Source: DATFTF01 sp963825175
GTDB lineage: Bacteria; Acidobacteriota; Thermoanaerobaculia; UBA5066; Gp7-AA6
NCBI GenBank assembly: GCA_963825175.1
Contig: CAWGSA010000002.1
Span: forward strand, 992,001 to 1,056,000
DNA length: 64,000 bases
Direction of reading: 5' to 3'
Shown here: positions 41,583-49,942 of the stretch, piece after piece
How the letters are laid out: each line of letters begins with the position of its first letter
Position numbering within the stretch: position 1 is the stretch's first letter
Position numbers and translations under genes: made by a program
Notes under the pieces: generated by a model
What the model was told of the DNA's origin: nothing
What the model saw: the letters and a program-made list of their open reading frames with translations, nothing else
Databases searched by the model: none

Positions 41583-42161
41583 ATGAACAAGGTTCTCTGC
41601 GGCGTTCTTCTCGTTCTGACGGCGGCCTCCCTCTCGGCGGGAGATCTTCACGGCAAGGTGGTCTGTAAAGGAGTACGGGACAGCTCCGACGCCGTCGTGT
41701 ACATCGCGGCGGCCCCCGGCAAGACCTTTCCCGCTCCGAAGGAGCACGCGAAGATGGACCAGGCGAATCTGGTCTTCAGTCCCCACGTGCTGCCGGTGCT
41801 GGTCGGCACAACGGTCGACTTCCTGAATTCCGACGCCGTCCTGCACAACGTGTTCACTCCCGATGCCTGCGCCGACAAGTTCAACCTGGGAACCTGGCCC
41901 AAGGGTCAGACCAAGAGCTACGAGTTCAAGAAGGAATGCGTCGCGGCGCTTCTCTGCAAGGTCCATCCGGAGATGGAAGCCTTCGTGGTGGCGGTCCCGA
42001 CCCCGTACTTCGCGGTGACCAAGGCGGACGGCAGTTATCGGATTCCCGACGTGCCCGACGGCTCCTACACCGTCAAGGTCTGGCATCCGAAAGCGAAAGG
42101 GACGCAGAAGCCGATCACGGTCGCCGGAGCAACCGCTGCCGAGTTCGAGATCGCGAGGTAG
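41583..42161 (+). CDS. Periplasmic cupredoxin-type blue-copper protein
   Basis: A 192-residue secreted protein (signal about 1-19). Type-I copper ligands are visible: His in DAVLHNVFTP and Cys, His and Met in LLCKVHPEMEAF. The C-terminal part (about 130-190: ADGSYRIPDVPDGSYTVKVW) is a carboxypeptidase-regulatory-like beta-sandwich. It probably shuttles electrons between the porin-like cytochrome and the inner-membrane complex encoded downstream. Confidence 0.82.
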   Translation: MNKVLCGVLLVLTAASLSAGDLHGKVVCKGVRDSSDAVVYIAAAPGKTFPAPKEHAKMDQANLVFSPHVLPVLVGTTVDFLNSDAVLHNVFTPDACADKFNLGTWPKGQTKSYEFKKECVAALLCKVHPEMEAFVVAVPTPYFAVTKADGSYRIPDVPDGSYTVKVWHPKAKGTQKPITVAGATAAEFEIAR

Positions 42162-42166
42162 AGACG

Positions 42167-43996
42167 TTGACCGGCATCAACGTCGAGTGGCTGGAGCGGA
42201 ACTTCCCGTGCAAGTGGGCGTGTCCCGTCCACACCGAAGCCGGCAAGTACGTCACTCTCGTCGCGCAGGGGCGGTACCGCGAGGCCTATGCGGTGGCCCG
42301 GCGCCCCAATCCGCTCGCCTCGATCTGCGGGCGGATCTGCGCGGCCCCGTGCGAGAGCGTCTGCCGGCGCGGCGAGATCGACGCCCCCATCGCCATTCGG
42401 GCGTTGAAACGGTTCGTCACGGAGAGGTTCGGCGTCGAGAGCATGATGGATTTCTCAGTCTTGACGGAGATCTACGGAGAGCGGCGGGGACGCTATTCCG
42501 AGCGGGTCGCGGTGATCGGCTCGGGCCCAGCGGGCCTGGCCTGCGCGCACGACCTGGCTCTGATGGGCTATCCGGTGACGATCTTTGAAGCGTCGCCCGT
42601 GGCGGGCGGGATGCTGCGTCTGGGCGTTCCGGAGTACCGGCTGCCACGCGCGCTCATCCAACTCGAGGTCAACGCCATCCTTTCGCTCGGCGTCGAGCTT
42701 CGAACCAATGCCCGCCTGGGGCGCGACTTCACGTTGGACGGGCTCCGGAAGGAGGGCTTCTCGGCGATTTTTCTCGGAGTGGGCGCCATGCGCAGTCGGG
42801 ACCTGACGATCCCCGGCGTGGAGCTCGACGGCGTGCTGCGAGGAATCGACTATTTGCTCAACATCAATCTCGGCTACAAGGTTGAGATGGGCCAGCACGT
42901 GGTCGTCATCGGCGGGGGGAACGTGGCCCTGGACGTGGCGCGGACGGCCGCTCGGGGCGGCGAGCAGATGAACCTCCAGCGCAACCTGTCGATCGTGCAG
43001 GCATTGGACGTGGCGCGCAGTGCCATCCGGTTCGGCGCCCGGAAGGTGACCGTGTGCTCGCTCGAATCCGAGAGCGAGATGCCCGCGGCCCGGGAGGAGA
43101 TGGAGGAAGCCTCCCGCGAGGGGATCCGCTTCCTGCACCGCGTGGGGCCCAAGCGTCTGGTGGGAGAGAAGGGGACTGTCACCGGAATCGAGTTCCTGTC
43201 GGTCTCTCGCGTCTTCGACGAGACGGGCCGCTTCTCGCCACAGTTCGTCGAGGGCTCCGAGACAATCTTCCCGACCGACACCGTCATCATCGCCATCGGC
43301 CAGACCGGGGACTTTTCCTTCCTGCGGCCGGAGGATCGGATCGAGACCCGCGCAGGCAGGATCTTGATCGATCCCGACACGCTGGCCACGACCGCTCCCG
43401 ACGTCTGGGCGGGCGGCGACGCGGCGTTCGGCCCGCGCATCGCGATCAACGCCATCGCCGACGGCAAGAGGGGAGCCAAGTCGATCGACGAACACTTCCG
43501 CGGGGCGATCCGCTCCGAACAGGAAGTCGCCGTGGAGATCGATGTCCATTCCCGTTATCAACGGGACCTCGACTATGAGGGCATACCGCGGCAGAAGCCG
43601 CCGACCCGCCCGATTTCCCGGCGCATCGGGATCGCCGAGGTCGAGGAGTGCTTCGGCGAGCGGGAGGCACGTCTCGAGGGCAAGCGGTGCCTGCACTGCT
43701 GGACCAACACGATCTTCGCGCAGGATCCGCGCGCCGGGACCGAATGCATCCTCTGCGGCGGCTGTCAGGACATCTGCCCGGAGCATTGCATCGAAATCCT
43801 GCCTGTCGCCCTGGTGCGCGAACCGCCCTCCGAGATTCTCGAGCTCGCGCCCATCCTCGAGAACGGACGACGCGTGGGATCGATCCTCATCAAGAATGAG
43901 GAGGTCTGCATCCGGTGCGGCCTGTGTGCCATGCGGTGCCCGGTGGGGACGATCACGATGCAGAGCTTCCGCACGAAGGAGGACGCCGTTGCCTGA
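42167..43996 (+). CDS. GltD/NfnB-like Fe-S flavoprotein oxidoreductase with C-terminal ferredoxin domain
   Basis: A 609-residue protein. The N-terminal Fe-S domain has CKWACPVHTEAGKY and CGRICAAPCESVCRRG, as in glutamate synthase small subunits. FAD and NAD(P) sites follow: VAVIGSGPAGLACAHDLALM (about 117) and VVVIGGGNVALDVARTA (about 248). The C-terminus carries CILCGGCQDICPEHC and CIRCGLCAMRCP, two [4Fe-4S] sets. It likely passes electrons between NAD(P)H and the Rieske/cytochrome b complex. TTG 42167 follows a weak GAGG site; no gltB is nearby. Confidence 0.85.
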   Translation: MTGINVEWLERNFPCKWACPVHTEAGKYVTLVAQGRYREAYAVARRPNPLASICGRICAAPCESVCRRGEIDAPIAIRALKRFVTERFGVESMMDFSVLTEIYGERRGRYSERVAVIGSGPAGLACAHDLALMGYPVTIFEASPVAGGMLRLGVPEYRLPRALIQLEVNAILSLGVELRTNARLGRDFTLDGLRKEGFSAIFLGVGAMRSRDLTIPGVELDGVLRGIDYLLNINLGYKVEMGQHVVVIGGGNVALDVARTAARGGEQMNLQRNLSIVQALDVARSAIRFGARKVTVCSLESESEMPAAREEMEEASREGIRFLHRVGPKRLVGEKGTVTGIEFLSVSRVFDETGRFSPQFVEGSETIFPTDTVIIAIGQTGDFSFLRPEDRIETRAGRILIDPDTLATTAPDVWAGGDAAFGPRIAINAIADGKRGAKSIDEHFRGAIRSEQEVAVEIDVHSRYQRDLDYEGIPRQKPPTRPISRRIGIAEVEECFGEREARLEGKRCLHCWTNTIFAQDPRAGTECILCGGCQDICPEHCIEILPVALVREPPSEILELAPILENGRRVGSILIKNEEVCIRCGLCAMRCPVGTITMQSFRTKEDAVA

Positions 43997-44481
43997 AGAT
44001 CTCGAGGGCTCCCTCGGGCTCGACGAGGAGGGGCCGAACCGCCGCGATTCTTCTGAGCCGTGTCGGGTTGGCCGCCTGCGCCGCGGCGGTCGCGGGCTCG
44101 GGCGTTGTGACGCTCGACTATCTGAAACCCAAGGTCCTGTTCGAGCCGCCGACCCGGTTTCGGGCCGGCAGCGCGCTCGATTACACCGAGGGGGTCATCC
44201 GGTTCAACAAACAGCAGAAGGCGTACGTCGTCGGTGCTCCCGGCGGCGTTTACGCTCTTTCGGCCGTGTGCACGCACCTGGGATGCATCACCCGCTTCCT
44301 TTCCGATGAGAAGTGCATTGCCTGTCCCTGCCACGGGAGCCGATTCGATCTCGAAGGCAACGTGATCCATGGGCCGGCCCCCCGCCCGCTCCCGTGGCTG
44401 GAGGTTCAGGCGGATGCCTCCGGGACTCTCATCGTCGATAGCAGCGTGGTCATTCCACACGGGCGAGTTTTCAAGGCATGA
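43989..44481 (+). CDS. Rieske [2Fe-2S] protein, one-base frameshift near the start
   Basis: TTG 43989 (overlapping the flavoprotein by 8 bases) reads PEDLEGSLGLDEEGPNRRD, a Tat-like N-terminus, in one frame. From about 44052 the next frame continues with LLSRVGLAACAAAVAGSGVV and the cluster motifs CTHLGC and CPCHGSRFD. One extra base in ATTCTTCTG (about 44047-44055) explains the break. The Fe-S ligands are complete. It acts as the high-potential arm of a bc-type complex. Either a real frameshift or an assembly error. Confidence 0.82.
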
Positions 44482-45249
44482 GAGAAAACGCGATCGGAAA
44501 CTCTGATCAACCGTTGGCGAGAGTCGGCGATCTATCGCTCGATCGTGCGGCACGGCGCGGCCGACACGAACCTCAACCGCTCGCTCATCATCTTCGAAAA
44601 CCTGTTTCTGCACGTGCACCCCGTCAAGGTGCGGGCAAAGACGCTCCGTTTCTCCCACACCTACTGGCTGGGCGGAATCGCCATGGCCTGTTCCCTGGTG
44701 CTCGTGGCGACCGGAATCCTCCTGATGTTCTACTACCACCCCTCCGTTCCGCAGGCCTACCGGGACATGAAGGAGCTCGAGTTCGTCGTCGCCAACGGCA
44801 TGTTCCTTCGCAACCTTCATCGCTGGGCGGCGCAACTGATGGTTTTCGCCGCCTTTCTCCACATGCTCCGCGTCTTCTACCATCGCGCTTATCGCCCGCC
44901 CCGGCAATTCAACTGGGTCGTGGGAATCGGGCTCCTCCTGGTCACGCTCCTGCTCTCGTACACCGGGTACCTTCTCCCCTGGGACCAGCTCGCGTTCTGG
45001 GGCGTCTCGGTCGGGACCAACATGGCCAAGGAGGCGCCCTTGATCGGCGAGCAGATGCGGTTTCTCTTGCTCGGTGGCCACGTCGTTTCGGAGAACGCTC
45101 TCCTGCGCTTCTACGTTCTGCACTGCGTGATGCTGCCGGTCGCGCTTCTGCTCCTTCTCTCCGTGCACATCTGGCGTGTCCGCAAGGACGGAGGAGTGCA
45201 GGGACCCTGGGAAGAGTTAGACGAGTCGGAAAGGGGTGAGGTTCCATGA
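44478..45249 (+). CDS. Cytochrome b N-terminal half (bc/b6f-type), one-base frameshift near the start
   Basis: The frame open from 44482, and clearly from GTG 44545, encodes about 240 residues: LIIFENLFLHVHPVKVRAKT, then four membrane helices with the four haem-b His in LHRW, FLHML, VLHCV and SVHIW. ATG 44478 overlaps the Rieske stop (ATGA) but is one base out of frame, so the true N-terminus is probably MR-KTRSETLINRWRE. The length corresponds to a b6-like subunit. It forms the quinone-reacting core with the next gene. Confidence 0.83.
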
Positions 45250-45956
45250 GCCCCCTGCCACCCATCGAGATCGTCGAGACCTCGGACCCGCTGGCGACGC
45301 CACGCCGCGTCGCGCTCGTGCGGCCCGGTATGCGCCCCTCGGTACGACGCCAGGAGGAACGCTGGATCATGGCTTTCCCGCACTTGATCATGCGGGAAGT
45401 CATCCTCCTTCAGGTCGTCGTCATCGCGCTCGCGCTGGTCGCCATTCTCTTCGACGCGCCACTGCAGGGGATCGCGAACCCGCTCGAGACGCCCAATCCG
45501 GCCAAGGCTCCCTGGTATTTTCTGGGCCTTCAGGAGCTGCTGCACTACTTTCCACCCGTGGTCGCGGGCGTGCTGATGCCCGGGCTCGTTGTGATCTCGC
45601 TGGCTGTCATCCCCTACGCCCGCGTCAACCTGACGGCCGGTCCTCTCTGGGCCACCCATCCACGCCGGACGGCGCTCGCAATCGTCGCGGTGACGGCGCT
45701 CACGGTCGGACTCCTCGCTTTCTTCGCCTGCTGGCCGGTCCTCCTTCCCACGCTCGCGATCGCCGCCGCCATGTTCGCGGCGCGGGGCGGCGAGTCGGGA
45801 GGACGACTGCGGCAACGGCTCTTCAAGGTGACACTGCCGGAGTGGATCATGACCTGGTTCGTCGTGATCGCGACGGTCCTGACCGTGATCGGCACGTTCT
45901 TCCGCGGTCCCGGCTGGTCACTGGTCTGGCCCGGCGACGCGGCGGTCTTCGGATAA
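45246..45956 (+). CDS. Cytochrome b C-terminal half (subunit-IV-like)
   Basis: A 236-residue protein with four to five membrane helices. NPLETPNPAKAPWYFLGLQE, then LLHYFPP, is the cytochrome b C-terminal/subunit IV signature around the Qo site. It overlaps the N-half gene by 4 bases. A split cytochrome b with an additional C-terminal helix pair (IMTWFVVIATVLTVIGTFF) is more like b6f/HCO-associated Rieske-b complexes than mitochondrial bc1. Confidence 0.84.
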   Translation: MSPLPPIEIVETSDPLATPRRVALVRPGMRPSVRRQEERWIMAFPHLIMREVILLQVVVIALALVAILFDAPLQGIANPLETPNPAKAPWYFLGLQELLHYFPPVVAGVLMPGLVVISLAVIPYARVNLTAGPLWATHPRRTALAIVAVTALTVGLLAFFACWPVLLPTLAIAAAMFAARGGESGGRLRQRLFKVTLPEWIMTWFVVIATVLTVIGTFFRGPGWSLVWPGDAAVFG

Positions 45957-45968
45957 AGGAAGAGCCTG

Positions 45969-47984
45969 ATGAGCTCGTTTCCGCTCAAGCGTCTCTTTGC
46001 GGCGACCAGCCTGCTGTTCCTCGCCGTGCTGGCGATCTCCCCGGCCAAGAGCGCGCTGCGCTCCTATCGGTCGGTGCAGCGGCAATACCGTCGGCTCGGC
46101 GCGGCCCGTGCCCGGAGCCTCAAGACGGCTCGCGACTATGAGCGAAGGCCGGTCGCGATTCAGCAGGTCTGGCTGCGCGAACTCGGCGACCGCGTCGATC
46201 GTTGCACGACGTGTCACCTGGGCGTCGCCGATCCCTTGATGAAGGGAATCGCCCAGCCCCTGGCGCTCCACGTCGACACGGCGCACACGCCAGGCGCCCT
46301 GGATCGCTTCGGCTGCACGTCGTGTCACGGGGGACAGGGTCCGGCGACGTCCACGGAGGAGGCGCATGGTACGGCGGCGGATGCCGGACCGCCGATGACG
46401 CCGACGGCCTACGTCGAAGCGGGATGCGGGCATTGCCACTCGGCCGAGAATGTTCCTGAAGCGCCGATTCTTTCTCGCGGCCGGACACTGATGGCCCAGG
46501 CCGGCTGCTATGCCTGTCACTCCGTTCGCGGCCAGGAGAACTTCCGATCGCAGGCTCCTTCCCTGATCACGATCTCCATGAAGACGGGCGGGATGTGGGT
46601 TTCGCGGTGGCTCCACGGGCCCAAGTTGGTCGACCCAAACGCCACGATGCCGAACTTTCATCTCTCCGAAAAAGAGATCCAGGAGCTTTCCCACTACCTG
46701 TTCAATCAGTCCGTGCCATGGGACCTGGCCCATCGCATTGAGTCGGCTCAAGCGGAGCCGCCCGGTGTCGCCGCCAACGGCAAGAAACTCTTCTCCGAGT
46801 CGCGCTGCATCTCCTGTCACACGGTGGAAGGCAAGGGAAACGGCTCCGCACCGGAACTCTCGAAAGTCGCATCCTTCGCGACCCGCGGCTGGCTCCTGGC
46901 GTTCCTGCGCGAGCCGCAAGCCTTTCAACCGCGCACGCGGATGCCCCGCTACCACTTTTCGGAGACCGAGTCGCGAGACGTCGTGGCGTACATGGAAGAC
47001 GAATTCCGCGACTTCGACGCCCCGAAAGAGATGCTCGAGCCGTTGCGGGTCAATCAGACTCTCGCCGAGAGCGGAGGCAGGCTCTTCCGGAGCGCGGGAT
47101 GCTTCGCCTGCCATGCGGAGCCGAGCGGCTCGGAGGAGAAGTTTGGCCCGGAGCTGAACGGCATCGGTGACAAGAAGGCATCGTCCCTCGACTTCGGAAA
47201 ACGGTCGGACCTGGCTCGCACGCTGCCTGCCTGGCTCGCCGCGAAGATCGATGCGCCCCGCTCCTTCGCGCAGGGCCTGCGGATGCCTTCCTACGAGTTC
47301 AACGCGGAGGACACCCGTGCCGTCGTGACAGCGCTGCTTTCTCTGGAGGCGCAGCCGGTCCCGGAGGCTTACCGGTACAACCCTCCCCGAGTCGCCGCTC
47401 TCGTGCCCGGCGGGCCCGTGGGCGCGCTCATCGACCGTTATCGGTGCCTGTCCTGCCACCACATCGGCGAAGAGGGGGGCGACATTTCCACGGCGCCACT
47501 GACCTTCGAGGGGAGCAAGGTCCAGCGTGGCTGGCTTGTCGACTACCTCGTCCTCTCCTACTCGTTGCGTCCGATCCTGGAGGAACGGATGCCCGTGTTG
47601 CGGATGCCCAGGGAGGAGGCGACCCAGATCGCCGACGCTTTCGAGAGCTTCTATCTCGATCCGAGAATTCCTCAGGATCCCTTCGCGGGCCACCCCCTCA
47701 CCGAAGCGGACCCGATCGAGGGGCAGCGCCTGTACGTGACCCTCGGTTGCCGCGGCTGCCACATCCTCGGCTCATCCGGCGGCTATTACGGACCGCCGCT
47801 GACCGACACCGGCAAGAGACTGAAGAGCGGCTGGATCTACACGTGGCTGAAGGGGCCCCAGCGCTGGCGCAGCGACGTCCGATGCCCAAACTACGGCCTG
47901 ACCGACACCGACGCTCTGCGATTGACTGCTTACCTCGGGACGTTGACATCCCCGCCGGCGTCTTCTGCGGGAGGGTCGCGATGA
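45969..47984 (+). CDS. Octahaem c-type cytochrome
   Basis: A 671-residue protein with an N-terminal membrane anchor or signal (about 8-27) and eight CxxCH motifs: CTTCH (79), CTSCH (about 118), CGHCH, CYACH, CISCH, CFACH, CLSCH and CRGCH (about 594). Pairs of haems lie in repeated cytochrome-c-like units that end with MPxF/Y (MPNFHLSEKEIQELSHYL; MPRYHFSETESRDVVAYM), which supply distal Met. It would collect electrons from the Rieske/b complex in the periplasm. The last 4 bases overlap the next gene. Confidence 0.87.
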   Translation: MSSFPLKRLFAATSLLFLAVLAISPAKSALRSYRSVQRQYRRLGAARARSLKTARDYERRPVAIQQVWLRELGDRVDRCTTCHLGVADPLMKGIAQPLALHVDTAHTPGALDRFGCTSCHGGQGPATSTEEAHGTAADAGPPMTPTAYVEAGCGHCHSAENVPEAPILSRGRTLMAQAGCYACHSVRGQENFRSQAPSLITISMKTGGMWVSRWLHGPKLVDPNATMPNFHLSEKEIQELSHYLFNQSVPWDLAHRIESAQAEPPGVAANGKKLFSESRCISCHTVEGKGNGSAPELSKVASFATRGWLLAFLREPQAFQPRTRMPRYHFSETESRDVVAYMEDEFRDFDAPKEMLEPLRVNQTLAESGGRLFRSAGCFACHAEPSGSEEKFGPELNGIGDKKASSLDFGKRSDLARTLPAWLAAKIDAPRSFAQGLRMPSYEFNAEDTRAVVTALLSLEAQPVPEAYRYNPPRVAALVPGGPVGALIDRYRCLSCHHIGEEGGDISTAPLTFEGSKVQRGWLVDYLVLSYSLRPILEERMPVLRMPREEATQIADAFESFYLDPRIPQDPFAGHPLTEADPIEGQRLYVTLGCRGCHILGSSGGYYGPPLTDTGKRLKSGWIYTWLKGPQRWRSDVRCPNYGLTDTDALRLTAYLGTLTSPPASSAGGSR

Positions 47985-48415
47985 AAGGATCGTGGCCATC
48001 CAAGTGGTTCGCAGTGCTCCTGATTCTGGCCGTGCTGGCGTGCGCTCACAAGGCCGCCCCACCAGCTGCGGTGGCCGCGAAGGCGGCGAGTTCCACCTAC
48101 GAGATGCGGCTGGGGAAGGGCGTCTTCGTTCACTACTGTCAAACCTGCCACGGCGAGACCGGCGCGGGGGACGGGTTCAACGCGTTCAATCTGGACCCCC
48201 GTCCGCGAGATCTTTCCGACCCGGCGTTTCAGAAGAAGAAGACCGACGCGGAATTGGTGGACGCGGTGCGGCGCGGCGGATCCGGCGTCGGGCTCTCGCC
48301 CTTGATGCCGCCGTGGGGGCACACGCTTTCCGCCCGGCAAATCGACGAGGTGGTCTTCTATCTGAGGTCCCTCAAGAAGACGGCCGCGGTGGCTTCGCCG
48401 CCCGTCGCTCACTGA
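47981..48415 (+). CDS. Monohaem cytochrome c, putative lipoprotein
   Basis: A 144-residue protein with a lipobox (LAVLACAHK) and one haem site CQTCH in VFVHYCQTCHGETGAGDG. The distal Met is probably that of LSPLMPPWG. Residues DEVVFYLRSL close a class-I cytochrome c fold. Translation is coupled to the octahaem gene (ATGA overlap). A likely small electron carrier or complex subunit at the end of the operon. Confidence 0.85.
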   Translation: MKGSWPSKWFAVLLILAVLACAHKAAPPAAVAAKAASSTYEMRLGKGVFVHYCQTCHGETGAGDGFNAFNLDPRPRDLSDPAFQKKKTDAELVDAVRRGGSGVGLSPLMPPWGHTLSARQIDEVVFYLRSLKKTAAVASPPVAH

Positions 48416-48597
48416 CCCCGACCCGTCTCCGGGCAGAGCGTGGGAAGAGTTGTGGCTTGCGTTTCGGACGCCGCATCTCTTTTTCGAAGGACTGTTGAGC
48501 GCCCGGCGGTTCGCGCCGCGGTCTCCGAGGGCCGGTGCGGAAGATTCCCGCCAGGGAGACGCAGGGCGCTCCCGACAACGAGCGGTTCGCCGGCGCG

Positions 48598-48810
48598 TCA
48601 GTTCTCGGCAAGAACGCAGCGATCGAGAGGCTCGATGAGCATCCCGTCGCCGCGAACGTCGATGACCTGACGGTGGAGGAAGTAGGGGTTGCCGCACTCG
48701 GGGCGTTCGGCCACGCCGTTGCGGCCGCAGCGAGGGCACGCGCCCACCGGTCCCTCCTGGGGAACCATGAAGCCATCCGGCAGCGAGGTGAAGTCTTCGA
48801 CGCTCAGCAT
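48598..48810 (-). CDS. Small Cys-containing protein, unknown
   Basis: A 70-residue protein with CPRCGRNG (about 25-32) followed by PECGNPYFL and a final CVLAEN, possibly a zinc or Fe-S ribbon. It lies downstream of the dihydroorotate-dehydrogenase-like gene on the same strand, 136 bases away, and may be the last gene of that operon. Confidence 0.5.
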   Translation of the reverse strand: MLSVEDFTSLPDGFMVPQEGPVGACPRCGRNGVAERPECGNPYFLHRQVIDVRGDGMLIEPLDRCVLAEN

Positions 48811-48946
48811 GGAGTCCTCCGTCGCATGGAAGACACGCTACCGGGAGTTGGAGAGGAGCGCCTGATGCGAACGAACCAGGGGATGGGGACTGGGACATCG
48901 GGACTCGGAAGCGCGCCCCCCCGTCCCCGCGTCGACTCCGGATCTC

Positions 48947-49939
48947 CTACGGCATCCGCCAGCTCTGGAGCACGCGCATGTAGTTGGCGCGCTCCAGGGC
49001 GGAGGGATTGCCGCTCTTGACCAGGCTCATGCTGCCCTGCATCTGGCGCAGCGACTCGTAGCCGTGCTCCTCCATCCACGCTTCCATTTCTTCGCGGACG
49101 GTGGCGAGGTGCTGCGGTCCCCGCTTCAAGAGGGCGCAGACCATCTGGACGGCGTGGGCGCCGGCCATGACCGCCTTGATCGCGTCGGTCGCGGTATGCA
49201 CGCCCCCGGTGACCGCGAGGGAAGCGTCGATGCGGCCGGAGAGGATGGCCAACCATCGCAGCCGCAGCAGCAGCTCCGCTGAGGTCGAGAAGCGCAAAGT
49301 GGGAAGAACGTCGAGTGCCTCGACGTCGATGTCCGGCTGGTAGAAGCGGTTGAAGATCACCAGCCCATCGGCTCCCGCGTCGTCCAGCCGCTTGGCGAAA
49401 TGGGCGAAGGAGGAGAAGAAGGGGGAGAGCTTCACCGCAACGGGAATGGAGATCGAGCCCTTGACCGCCTCGACGGTCTCGAGCGTTCGCCGCTCGACCT
49501 CTTCGCCGGTCTCGTCCGCGTCGGTGGCCAGGTAGTAGACGTTCAACTCCAGCGCATGGGCGCCGGCCTGCTCGATCAGCCGCGCGTACTCGATCCACGA
49601 GTGGGGGGTCGTGCCGTTCAACGACGCGATGACCGGAATGGAGACCGCCTGCCGGATCCGCTGGATCTGTTCGAGGTATTCGTCGGGTCCCAGCGCGAAA
49701 ATGCCGGGGTCGGGCAGATAGGAAACCGCCTCGGCGTGCGATTCGGCGTTGCTCTCGAACAGGAACGCCTCCCGCTGCTCGACCATGATCTGTTCCTCGA
49801 ACAGAGAGTGCATGACGAGCGCGGCGGCGCCGGAGTCTTCCAGGCGGCGCACCATTCCCAGATCGTCGACCAGCGGCGACGCTCCGGGCATGAAGGGGTG
49901 CGGGAGCTCGAGGCCCAGATACGTCGTCGAAAGGTCCAT
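48947..49939 (-). CDS. Dihydroorotate-dehydrogenase-like flavoprotein
   Basis: A 330-residue TIM-barrel protein of the DHOD/PreA family. LPHPFMPGASPLVDDLG is the start of the FMN-binding barrel, VIASLNGTTPHSWIEY and HALELNVYYLATD continue it, and VKLSPFFSSF, with SLAVTGGVHTATDAIKAVMA, forms the phosphate-binding end. The usual catalytic Cys/Ser loop is not clear. Four bases after the POR stop, it is surely in the POR operon. Role beyond pyrimidine synthesis is likely but unproven. Confidence 0.8.
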   Translation of the reverse strand: MDLSTTYLGLELPHPFMPGASPLVDDLGMVRRLEDSGAAALVMHSLFEEQIMVEQREAFLFESNAESHAEAVSYLPDPGIFALGPDEYLEQIQRIRQAVSIPVIASLNGTTPHSWIEYARLIEQAGAHALELNVYYLATDADETGEEVERRTLETVEAVKGSISIPVAVKLSPFFSSFAHFAKRLDDAGADGLVIFNRFYQPDIDVEALDVLPTLRFSTSAELLLRLRWLAILSGRIDASLAVTGGVHTATDAIKAVMAGAHAVQMVCALLKRGPQHLATVREEMEAWMEEHGYESLRQMQGSMSLVKSGNPSALERANYMRVLQSWRMP

Positions 49940-49942
49940 GGT

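Noticed and set aside
42167..43996. Glutamate synthase small subunit (gltD)
   Set aside because: No large subunit is nearby, the protein has an extra C-terminal pair of [4Fe-4S] motifs, and it sits within a cytochrome operon.
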